Shown here: positions 11,860-21,832 of the stretch, piece by piece
Numbering within the stretch: the first letter of the stretch is position 1
Layout: each line of letters opens with the position of its first letter
Assembly: GCF_949987515.2 (NCBI RefSeq)
Contig: NC_082689.1
Span: 11,275,501-11,339,500, forward strand
Length of the DNA stretch: 64,000 nucleotides
Direction of reading: 5' to 3'
DNA from: Delphinus delphis
Taxonomy: Eukaryota > Chordata > Mammalia > Artiodactyla > Delphinidae
Made by a program: the position numbers and the translations under genes
Notes under the pieces: model-generated
Databases searched by the model: none
Seen by the model: only the letters and a program-made list of their open reading frames with translations
What the model was told of the DNA's origin: nothing

Positions 11860-12415
11860 ATTTATTTAACAGAATCATTTTATTGATTTTTTTCATTCAT
11901 AGTGCCTCCCTTTTCTTTCTTGGTATGAACACGTAACATGAGATCTATCCTCTTAACAGATTTTTCAGTGTACAATACAGTATGGTTACCTATAGGCACA
12001 ATGTTGTACATCTGATCTCTAGAACTTATTCATGTTGCATTATTGAAATATACACAATTATACAGGTTGATTAGCAATTCCTCATTTTCCTCTCTACCCA
12101 GCCCTTAGAAACCACCACTATATTCTTTGTTTCTATGAATTTTATATTTTAGATACCTTGTAATAATGGAATCAGGCAGTATTTGTCCTTCTGTCAGTGG
12201 CTTATTTCACTTAGTGTAATGTCTTCAAGGTTCATCCATGTTGTCCAATATTGCAGAATTTCTTTCTTTTTTAAAGGCTGAATAATATCCCAGTGCATGT
12301 ATGTACTACATGTTTTTATCCATTAATCCATTAATGGACATTCAGGTTGTTCCCATATTTTGGTTATTGTGAATAGTGTTATAATGAACATGGGAGTGCT
12401 AATATCTCTTCAAGA
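11860..12415 (-). mobile_element. Ancient L1 (L1M-type) fragment
   Basis: Reverse-strand L1 3' UTR-like sequence with AACACGTAACATGAGATCTA, GTATGGTTACCTATAGGCAC, and the typical ATCCATGTTGTCCAATATTG and GGTTATTGTGAATAGTGTTA. Diverged. Confidence 0.7.
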
Positions 12416-12419
12416 TCCA

Positions 12420-13700
12420 ACCTCTGTAAATTCACTCATATCTAATTACTACTCTAACTTCTAAGCAAATTTTAAAATAAACTTAACAAGTGTGGGGTAA
12501 ATGTATCTATAATGCAAAAGGTTAGTATTCAGGTTTGGAAGAAATTCTAAAAATTATTGACCATGGTTTCAACCATCATGTGATATAAAATGTTCACATA
12601 AAATGATTGTGATTCTTCTATAAAAATATATTTATTCCTATTTCTTTTTCATGATACAAAAACTGATAAATTTAATTAAATATTAGACAAAACAGTTATC
12701 TAGTACAAATTACTTATTCTCTGATGGAGTGCAAGATCTGTGAGGATAGTGTCACGCTTGTTCATGATTATACACCCGGTACTTATCCTGGTCCTTGCTC
12801 TATGACGAGCACTTGACCAGCCTTTCTAGAGAAAAAAAAAGAATGAATAAAATATTTTAAAAACTTTGGACTATTGAATTTTTTAAAATTTAACCATTCT
12901 ATTTTCATATAGGTACAAATTAATGTTCTTTAATGCTTTAGAAAGTGTTCCTATTACTTTCCTTTAGGTTAAGGGTAAGCTGGTAAATGCCAATCCCATG
13001 ATTCCATAATACATGGGGCATAAACAATTAAATAAAATTTCAAGGTGGTTCTATCTTTTAAATTATAGACTATCCCAAAGGCTCACTTGTATTTAGCGTT
13101 AAATGCCTAACAAAAGAACATGGATACAGTTCTTTTCCAAAGAACTTACTAGCTGGGGCCATGTGCTCTGCATGGTAGCTTTATGGCTCCAGAGTGAACA
13201 AGTGGATGCCATTGAGAAATGACCCAGCAGGAATTCTGAAATAAGGTCTCAGATAATATGATTACATGTAATTTCAGGTACCTGGGAAAGTAATTTCTGG
13301 GTTTAGACTGAGAAATCTTAGTAGTCAATGCCACTCTCAGTCTGCCATCAGAATTGTGGTTTCATCCGAAACCACCATGTGCATAGGTCTTATCCAAAAC
13401 CAAGTCATCACTGACAAGCTGTTTAAGCATCTGTACAAATTAAATCAACATTCCAGCCTGGAATAATTTACACACTAAATGGGAATCTGCCATTTGATTT
13501 AATCTAGGTTCCAAAACATCAATCTAGTATAACATTTGTTCAAGGGAAAAATTTTTAGCTTAACAAGAAATACCTGAAATTATAAGGCTCATTTGGACCA
13601 CCTGTTCTGTTCTCTTTGTGGGACCTAGGGTTATTTTTGGTTTTATTTATGTTTAGTTGGTAATTCTTTACCCTGAAGTAGTGCATTTTCACTGAATCAC
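12420..13700. other. Pseudogene intron DNA, nothing recognised
   Basis: AT-rich DNA between the fourth and fifth conserved exons of the SLC19A3-like pseudogene. No exon or repeat family was identified. Confidence 0.4.
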
Positions 13701-13726
13701 ATAATTTTTAAATGCTTGCATTTGTT

Positions 13727-14338
13727 GTTTTTTTTAAATATATATATATATTTTATACATCTTTAATGGAGTGTAATTGCTTTACAATGTTGTGTTAGTT
13801 TCTGCTGTATAACAGTGAATCAGCTATATGTATACATATATCCCCATATCCCCTCCCTCTTGAGTCTCCCTCCCACCCTCCCTATCCCACCCCTCTAGGT
13901 GGTCACAAAGCACCGAGCTGATCTCCCTGTGCTATGTGGCTGCTTCCCACTAGCTCTCTATTTTACATTTGGTAGTGTATATATGTCCATGCCACTCTCT
14001 CACTTCGTCCCAGCTTACCCTTCCCCCTCCCCGTGTCCTCAAGCCCGTTCTCTACGTCTACGTCTTTATTCTTGTCCTGCCCCTAGGTTCATCAGAACCT
14101 TTTTTTTTTTTTTAGATTCCAAATACAGGTGTTAGCATACGGTATTTGTTTTTCTCTTTCTGACTTACTTCACTCTGTATGACAGACACTAGGTCCATCC
14201 ACCTCACTACAAATAACTCAATTTGCTTTCTTTTCATGGCTGAGTAATATTCCATTGTATATATGTGCCACATCTTCTTTATCCATTCATCTGTCCATGG
14301 ACACCTAGGCTTCTTCCATGTCCTGGCTATTGTAAATA
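13727..14338 (-). mobile_element. 5'-truncated young L1, reverse orientation
   Basis: Reverse complement of the same L1 3' end found at 14.9, 24.5 and 27.7 kb (for example ATTCCATTGTATATATGTGC and TAATGGAGTGTAATTGC). Perfect 13 bp target-site duplication GCTTGCATTTGTT at 13714-13726 and 14339-14351. Confidence 0.92.
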
Positions 14339-14724
14339 GCTTGCATTTGTTTTTAATGTGAGGATTTTGGAAGGGATATAAAAGTAGTTAAAACTTCTCA
14401 TTTGGTTTTATGTTTTTAAAGAGATTCAAGTTACAAGTGTTTGAGTAAATTGCATGGAAGAATTCTAGTTGGTATATGTTAGCTTGGCCTGACTAAATTT
14501 AAAAACCAGTAAGATTATTTAAAATGAATTAACTGCCAGATATTATCACCTGTGAAAGGAAATAATTTGTGACTTTTCCAGAGAAAAATTCACCTATTAG
14601 ACTCTGAAACTGCTAATTTAGACAATCAGTGATCCAGTGAACAATCTCCAAATAAGTACAAGTTCATCAATGGACCTGTGTTTTCACTCACTGATACAGC
14701 TCCTTTAAAAAGTGGTGGGGCGGG

Positions 14725-14913
14725 CTTCCCTGGTGGCGCAGTGGTTGAGAGTCCGCCTGCCGATGCAGGGGACACGGGTTCGTGCCCCGGTCCGGGAAGA
14801 TCCCCACATGCCGCAGAGTGGTTGGGCCCGTGAGCCATGGCCGCTGGGCCTGCGCGTCCGGAGCCTGTGCTCCAGCAAAGGGAGAGGCCACAACAGTGAG
14901 AGGCCCGTGTACC

Positions 14914-14931
<18 letters not shown>
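14725..14931 (+). repeat. CHR-type SINE at the 5' edge of an L1
   Basis: Full head and body with a ~27 bp A-tail. Direct repeat AAAAGTGGTGGGG/AAAAGTGGTGGGA flanks it; the downstream copy runs straight into L1 sequence. Confidence 0.94.
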
Positions 14932-14943
<12 letters not shown>

Positions 14944-14946
<3 letters not shown>

Positions 14947-15692
14947 GGTGGGAACGTAAACTGATACCGCCACTATGGGGAACAGTATGGAGGTTCCTTA
15001 AAAAACTAAAAACAGAACTACCATATGACTCAGCAATTCCACTACTGGGCATATAGCCTGAGAAAACCATAACTCATAAAGAAACATGTACCACAATGTT
15101 CATTGCAGCACCATTTACAATAGCCAGGACATGGACACAACCTAAGTGTCCATCGATAGATGAATGGATAAAGAAAATGTGGCACATATATACAATGTAA
15201 TATTATTAAGCCATAAAAGTAAACGAAATTGAGTTATTTGTAGTGAAGTGGATGGAGCCTGTCATACAGAGTGAAGTAAGTCAGAAAGAGAAAAATACCA
15301 CATGCTAACACATATATATGGAATCTAAAAATAAAAAAATGGTTCTGATAAACCTAGGGGCAGGACAGGAATAAAGACACAGATGTAGAGAATGGACTTG
15401 AGAACAGTGGGAGGGGGAGGGTAAGCTGGGACAAAGTGAGAGAGTAGCATTGACATATACACACTGCCAAATGTAAAATAGATAGCTAGTGGGAAGCAGC
15501 TGCATAACACAGAGAGATCAGCTCAGTGCTTTGTGACCACCTAGAGGGGTGGGATAGGGTGGGAGGGAGGGAGACGCAAGAGGGAGGGGATATGGGGATA
15601 TATGTATACATATAGCTGATTCACTTTGTTGTACAGCAGAAACTAACACACCATTGTAAAGCAATTATACTCCAATAAAGATGTTAAAAAAA
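14944..15692 (+). mobile_element. 5'-truncated L1 3' end
   Basis: ORF2 tail and 3' UTR: GGTGGGAACGTAAACTGATA, CATTGCAGCACCATTTACAA, GTGGCACATATATACAATG, ending CTCCAATAAAGATG plus A-tail. Several frame lesions. Forms an inverted pair with the L1 at 13.7 kb. Confidence 0.92.
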
Positions 15693-16017
15693 AAAAGGTG
15701 ACCTCTGAACCTCATCTACATCACATAATGTTCAATATCCTCTAGTTGCAGAGTAGTTGGAATATTTGGCTTAATTTTAGAACAGGTTAACTAGTTTTAA
15801 ATTCTTATCATAATCTATCACATCCCCCCATGTAATGCTAAAATGCAATATTTCACTATTCCATTTGTCCTTTCCTTCTTCTCTGCTAAAAGAGCTTTTA
15901 GCAAAAAAGTGGCAACAAAAGCCTTGGCTTCCTGAGCAGAGCAACTCGATTTACTGCTCTGTATTTAAAAGCCCACATATGTGCTCTTTCAAAACTCTCC
16001 CATTTGTACGATGTCAG

Positions 16018-16159
16018 ATTTCAGATCGCCATTAATCTCAGCATGGAACCCTCTGCCCTGGTGTTGGGAGTCAACGCCTTCATTGCCTTGCTGACCCAAA
16101 CCATCCTGACTGTGGCCGTGACTGACAACCAGGGACCAGGGCTTCCAGCCCACATTGAG
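16018..16159 (+). pseudogene. SLC19A4P: SLC19A3-like pseudogene, fifth conserved exon (TM11 region)
   Basis: One clean frame, from [10 protein letters not shown] through [12 protein letters not shown] to [12 protein letters not shown] and GLPAHIE, runs into a consensus GTAAGT donor at 16160. It matches the TM10-TM11 segment of SLC19A3. No stop or indel is visible inside, in contrast to the preceding exons, but the acceptor side seems to be one nucleotide out of phase with the previous exon. An ancient L1 fragment begins about 50 bp downstream. Confidence 0.82.
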
Positions 16160-16204
16160 GTAAGTGCATTGCTTCTGTGCCTGCACTGACACAGAGGCAT
16201 ATCT

Positions 16205-16560
16205 TTAAAAATATATATATATTTACAATCAGATTTATTGAGACATAATTTACATACAATAAATTTACACATAAATAAATTTATGTACAGTTCTATTAAT
16301 TTGAGCAAAGATACAACTGTGTAGTCACCACCACAGTGAAAATCAAGAACAGTTCCTTCACCCCAAACAGTTCCCCATGCCCCTTTTTCGTCAGTCTCCT
16401 CTTTCAACCTCCCTCCCCAGCCCACTGATCAGTTTTCTATCCCTATAGCTTTGTCATTTTAGAAAGTCATAGAAATGGAATTATAATAGTATATAGCCTT
16501 TTGTTTCTGGCTTCTTCCATTTCTCATAGTGTCTTCAGATGGAATAATTCTGTATTGAGA
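16205..16560 (-). mobile_element. Ancient L1 (L1M-type) fragment
   Basis: Reverse-strand phrases TTTATTGAGACATAATTTAC, ATACAACTGTGTAGTCACCA and ATTTTAGAAAGTCATAGAAA mark an old L1 3' region starting ~45 bp after the last carrier exon found. Confidence 0.7.
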
Positions 16561-16599
16561 AATAGAAATATAATGTAGTTAAGATGCATTCTATTTCTT

Positions 16600-18950
16600 A
16601 AGAAACTTTTTCATTAAACAGATGACCTTTTTATTAAACAGGTGGAAGAATGAAGGAACTACCTAAAATAGGACCATAAAGTCATGCCCATCTAAGTGGT
16701 TCCCATTTCCCACAGCTAAAGGTTTTTCCTTGCCTTGGCTAAAGTTCATTCTCATTAAAGCTTAGTTCACAAATTCCATAAGCCTACTCAATCTCATGAA
16801 CAAAATGGTCAATTTTACATATCTCTATAAATATGTAATACAAAATATTTAGAATATTGAACTATCTTCTTTGAAAACAAAAAAAAGAAATCATTTCACA
16901 AAACACAATTAAATAAAATAACACCGGGATATTTAAAAAATCTATTTTAACCTCCCACTTGTTCAATAGAAGGAAGGATATCTGCATTTAGTAAATATTA
17001 AAACTAAGACTCATATAGATTCAGTACTTTCTGAGATAATAAAGCAAGCAGTTTTTACTCTCTAAAATTAAATTTGAATTCCCGATTTATTATCTGGCTT
17101 GCAATTCTCTCCCCTGTTTTTCAGAAATTATTAAGTGTGTGATGGAGAGAATACAAGCTTAAAATCAGAAAAATATAGATTTGAATATTCAAGTTTATTA
17201 ATAACTATTTTAAAACTTCTAATTTTGGAAAATTTCAAATACACTTTAAAAAGTAGAATAGTGTAGTGCAACTTCACCCAACTTTAACAATGATCATTTT
17301 GTGGTCAATCTTGTTTCATCTGTACTCCTCATGCAATTCCTCACCTTTTTTAATATTTAAGTCTATCATCAATAAAATGGAGAATATAACACCTACTTCA
17401 TGAAGTTTTACAGAGACGGAATAACAGCCTGTTAAACACATGATTCCTGGCCCATAGTGTATTCAATACATGGGTGTGTTTCTCTCTTCTCCTAATTGAA
17501 TAAATATTCACATTAGTCACACTGTTAGGATGTACTTATTTTTTCTAAGGACTTTTACATTAATCATCTCCAGATAGTTCCTTTTTTTTTACACAAACCC
17601 ACTGTGTCTTAATTTGAAATGAATATATTCCTATGACTAAAGTAGGCAAAATAGAACTTGAGATGAAAATTATCCATCAACCTGTCTATCCTCCTTCTGC
17701 TGCTATTTTGTATAACCTGATTTCAACGTCTGCTTTGCCGGCAAATCATTTTGACCTTTCTGGGGAGTTCATGCAAATATCAAAGACTCAGAAAAAAATT
17801 AAATTTGGCAGAAAAAGTCAAGCTTCATCTTGTTTCCCCTGATGATAAAGATTTTTCATCTTTTTAACTTCTCAACCAAGGGAAATCTAGATTTAAGAAA
17901 CTTCTCCAAGATCTTTCTTTGTATTTCTATATTTTCTCTTCTAGTTTCTGCCAACATCCTCAGCACTAGGAATAACTTTCATTGAGGTTCTTTCATTGAA
18001 AATTGTTTTAAACCTCAGCTCCCAAAGGACTTGTTTACCCAGGGGCCAGAGCAGAGTAAGCAAAAAAACACACAATCCAAAGGCATAATAGAAGATAAAT
18101 CCTATTTCAATAAAATATTTCCCTAGACAAAAATGTGTTATTGCAAATCCCTGGTTTTGAAAAGCAAACTTCTTCAAAATTGATTTTTGGTAGGAATCTA
18201 ATTAAATATGCTTGAATTAAACTTCTAAGTGCCAAGACTGTAAAGATATATTGATTAATAACTCCCTAATCTCCATCATAAACGTTCATTTATCATTGAT
18301 TATGCACTTATGACATCCCATGAGCTCTTTAATGTAATGCCATTTTAAAAGATTGGAATCTAAAAAAATAGAAAGTACCACATCAGCATTTTCCACATGA
18401 CACAGAGATTTATCGGAGAGAAGACTGCATTGAAACATCCTAAAGTAATTCTATTTTCTCAGCATTTCTCAAACCGTTATGGCAACATAGGCTATTTATG
18501 AATTTTGCAATTTTAAAAAAGCCATGAAGAGCTTAAAAAGATGATTCAAGCACATCTTCAAAGATTACTGAAAAGCTAGGGGGAAAAAAGGCCCATGAGA
18601 AAAGCTAAAAGAATCTTTTTACCTCATCTAGAAAGAGTTAAGGAGTAATTTAATAATAATCTTTAAATACACAGCCAATTAGGCAAGGAGTGGTAACTGT
18701 AACGTCTCTATCTTTACTAAAAGCATAAGAATATGTTGTGATATATAGATGATACAACATAATTTCCTGGGGGGAATCTTATTTTTAATAGATGAAATTC
18801 CTCAGTCTAAAATATGGGGGGTGGGGCACGGGGTGTTAGAGGAAGTGGGTGAATAACCACACAACCTCTCAATAAAGGTTAACTTCTTCAGATAAACCTT
18901 TAGCTAAGTAAATGAAGTAATAACACCTCACTAGTTTCACACCAAACACC
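16600..18950. other. AT-rich intergenic DNA, no gene seen
   Basis: No exon-like ORF. A weak old-repeat signature (AATTTTGGAAAATTTCAAAT to CAATCTTGTTTCATCTGTAC, 17220-17325) is reminiscent of ancient L1. The missing last exon of the SLC19A3-like gene was looked for here and not recognised. Confidence 0.5.
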
Positions 18951-18977
18951 CAGCTATTGACAAATTGGTTGCCTGTT

Positions 18978-18992
18978 ACTCTCTCTCTCCAC

Positions 18993-19082
<90 letters not shown>
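18978..19082 (+). repeat. (CT)n(AC)n microsatellite
   Basis: A pure CT run from about 19005 to 19036 passes directly into a CA run to about 19081, preceded by imperfect CTGT/CT units. Likely polymorphic in length. The Arg-Glu and Cys-Val ORFs over it are artefacts. Confidence 0.97.
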
Positions 19083-19083
<1 letters not shown>

Positions 19084-19289
19084 CCTTCCACCCTCCAACT
19101 TGCAAAGATACTCTTTTGAATGGGGAACAGATTGGGTGAACATCGGTTTCTTCCCGACTGAGGGAGTTGACAGTTAGGACCTCCTCTCATTCACGAATCT
19201 CATTGCCTTCGCCCTCCTCCTCCCTGGATGGTCTGGAGGCTTAAGATATGAAAAGCGACTCTGTAATTTTAGAAGAATATTTTTTCCTC

Positions 19290-19690
19290 CTACCGTGTTT
19301 GGTTCTTAGCTGGGTCTCTGTAACAAAAGACAGATTAACAAGAGAAAAGCATACGAATTTATTCGATCTAAGTTTTATGTGCCACAGGAGGCTTCATAAG
19401 GAAATGAAGACCCAGAGGAATACCTAAACCTGTGTGTTTTTATCTTAGATTTGATGAAAACTGGCAAGTCATGAAAAAAATGTGATAGGACAGAAAGGAT
19501 ATGAGCTAAGAGTAGTAAACTGGGGGAAACTTAGCATAGCCTGCTTATTCAGGTTCCTTTCTGTGTCCCTTTGTCTTTGAAGGTAAGGATGCTCCTTTCC
19601 TCTGGGTATAGGGAGGGCACCTCTCACATGAGGGTCTAATGACCTGCTTCAGGGGAAGGTCAGAAAGTCCTTCCTGCAGTGTCTCCAATT
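19290..19690 (-). repeat. Unclassified repeat-like block, possibly LTR-derived
   Basis: Contains phrases such as GGTTCTTAGCTGGGTCTCTG, GAGGCTTCATAAGGAAATGA and CTTTCCTCTGGGTATAGGGA that look like a mammalian dispersed repeat, but I cannot name the family or locate its ends. Strand is a guess. Confidence 0.3.
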
Positions 19691-19708
19691 CCTATTAAAA
19701 ATATTAGA

Positions 19709-19920
19709 GGGGCTTCCCTGGTGGCGCAGTGGTTGAGAGTCCGCCTGCCGATGCAAGGGACACGGGTTCATGCCCCGGTCTGGGAAGATCCCACATGCCG
19801 CGGAGCGGCTAGGCCCGTGAGCCATGGCCGCTGAGCCTGCACGTCCGGAGCCTGTGCTCTGCAACGGGAGAGGCCACAACAGTGAGAGGCCCGCGTACCA
19901 CAAAAAAAAAAAAAAAAAAA
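19709..19920 (+). repeat. CHR-type SINE at the 5' edge of an L1
   Basis: Full head and body with an 18 bp A-tail; flanking AAAAATATTAGAG and AAAAAATTAGAG. The downstream copy runs straight into L1. Confidence 0.94.
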
Positions 19921-20137
19921 ATTAGAGAAAAACAAATATTGTATATTAATGCATATATGTGGAATTTAGAAAAATGGTACAGATGAACCTATTTGCAAAG
20001 CAGAAATAGAGACACAGAAATAGGGAACAAACATATGGACACCGAGGGGGGAAAATGGGGGTTGGGATGAATTGGGAGATTCGGATTGACATATATACAC
20101 TACTATGTATAAAATAGATAACTAATGAGAACCTACT
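19921..20137 (+). mobile_element. Short truncated L1 3' UTR fragment
   Basis: GCATATATGTGGAATTTAGA, GATGAACCTATTTGCAAAGC and ATAGATAACTAATGAGAACC match L1 3' UTR. Ends in AAAAAAAATATTTAG, resembling the AAAAATATTAG upstream of the SINE, so TSD-like copies bracket the SINE-L1 composite. Confidence 0.75.
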
Positions 20138-20139
20138 AA

Positions 20140-21470
20140 AAAAAATATTTAGTATGCCAAGATGCATATTTGGGGGTAGCATTCCTAAACCCCATTACCA
20201 CCAAGTTTGGGAAGCACACATGAAAAAGAAGAGAAGAGTAGTGGTACAAAGTGGTCACTTGATGTCATGAAAATCACAGTGCCGTGCTGCTCTGTCTTTC
20301 CTGTCCTCCCTGGGGAATGCAAAATGATCCTTTCTAGCTCTCCTGGCAGAAAGCCATTGCACTCAGCTACTCTAGGACCTGCCAGATGGACCCTGATTAC
20401 ACACTCCATTAGGTTATCTAGCTAGGATAACTGGTGCCTTCGTCTACCCTAAATTAAATAAAAGTAGGATCATGAAAATGGATTTTTAGTTATAACCCCA
20501 AAGGGCTTAATTAAGGGAGGGACACTCTAAACAGAAAGATTACCTCACAGAAAGTAGAGCAGTGGTGCTGTTATTTTAAGTGCATGAAATAGGGTTGTGT
20601 TCAAATTGGGGGCAGCCTCACATACACCAAAACTGAAAATTTTCAGATGTGTTTAAAGCATGTAATACTTGCCAGCCCAGGTAGCTCAGATGAGTGTTTT
20701 CACTTCACATCCATTAATCCAAACCTGTGATGGGTACAGCTGCTTAGCCTTAGGCTTCACTATTTCATAAGCTATTTTGGAGTCAACTCAAAGAATAGCT
20801 GAAGTTGAAAGCCAGATTTTCAATATCAAACAAAACAATGACTTACATGGATTTCCAACGTGTTTGGGCCCTGATCATTCGGACAACTTTTTTCTTACCT
20901 TTCTATTCTCGTGGAGATGGCCTCAATGCAGTTATCTTCAGGGGAATAGGATTGAGGGATTGAACTTGAAGAAGGAGAAGAGAGTGATGTTTGACATTTA
21001 AACAAATTTCAACAAGTGTTTTTAAAAATATTAAAGGCTTACTTCCATTAAAGCAACAACAGACTAGATATCAGGAAAATCCTTACACTACGAAACACCT
21101 AAAACTTGTGGATATAAATTTAACTTTTTAAAATAAATGTCTGAATTGGTAATAAGTAAGAAAAATTCCTCAGAGGCCAAAGCAGGATAGGAAACCAGAT
21201 AGAAAAGGAAGCACTGTGTCTGTCATGTGCTCAAGGCATCTGCTGATTCTCCCAGTGACCTGGAGTTTGGGCTTCAGTGGCACCCCAAAGGGCTACATCC
21301 TCAGTGAGTGGTGAAATAGAATAAAACAGGGGGGGAAAACCCTAACAAAGAAGATTAATCTGGGTGGAATTGGAAGAATTAACTCTAAGAATTTGTCTTC
21401 ATAAGCCAGCACTCACATAATTCTAGAACCCAATTCCTGCAAGCGAATTTCTTTTTTAAACTGAGAATTT
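20140..21470. other. Intergenic DNA, nothing recognised
   Basis: No convincing exon, RNA gene or classified repeat seen. ORFs here are short and lack splice context. Confidence 0.4.
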
Positions 21471-21487
21471 AGTTTAAAGTGGTCTGG

Positions 21488-21820
21488 GGACTTCCCTGGT
21501 GGCGTAGTGGTTAAGAATCTGCCTGCCAATGCGGGGAACACGGGTTTGAGCCCTGGTCCGGGAAGATCCCACATGCCATGGAGCCATGCCATGTGTACCA
21601 CAACTACTGAGCCTGCGCTCTAGAGCCCGTGAGCCACAACTACTGAAGCCCGCGCGCCTAGAGCCCATGCTCTGCAACAAAGACAAGCCACCCCAATCAG
21701 AAGCCTGCACACCACAACGAAGAGTAGCCCCTCCTCGCCCCAACTAGAGAAAGCCTGTGTTCAGCAACGAGGACCCAATGCAGCCAAAAATAAATAAATA
21801 AATAAATAAATTTTTTTAAA
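21488..21820 (+). repeat. CHR-1-type long tRNA-Glu SINE
   Basis: Head GACTTCCCTGGTGGCGTAGT, long body and (AAAT)n tail. Direct repeat AAAGTGGTCTGG (21476-21487) and AAAGTGGTCCGG (21821-21832). Confidence 0.94.
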
Positions 21821-21832
21821 AAAGTGGTCCGG

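Larger units (their letters stand above)
3419..16159 (+). pseudogene. SLC19A4P: SLC19A3-like (thiamine/folate carrier family) pseudogene, probable C2orf83/SLC19A4P orthologue
   Basis: Four consecutive blocks in the right order and strand translate to SLC19A3-like protein: 3419-3582, 6156-7179, 11392-11587 and 16018-16159. SLC19A3 is a 12-transmembrane plasma-membrane thiamine transporter. Recognisable pieces include [31 protein letters not shown] and QIAINLSME. The gene is disabled several ways: no ATG in the first block, a gap of about 5 nt near 6174, an extra T at 6589-6595, a SINE at about 6813-7019, TGA at 7107 for a conserved Trp, and TAG at 11425 for another Trp. The last coding exon of the family was not found downstream. 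Position between AGFG1 and the expected SLC19A3 locus, convergent with AGFG1, points to C2orf83/SLC19A4P. The alternative, that this is the SLC19A3 orthologue itself, cannot be excluded from one window. Confidence 0.85.

Noticed and set aside
16160..18950. Last coding exon of the SLC19A3-like gene
   Set aside because: Searched by eye for the FLVYGSYF-type segment in three frames; nothing convincing was found.
18869..19190. ORFs rich in Arg-Glu or Cys-Val
   Set aside because: Translations of the CT/AC microsatellite.
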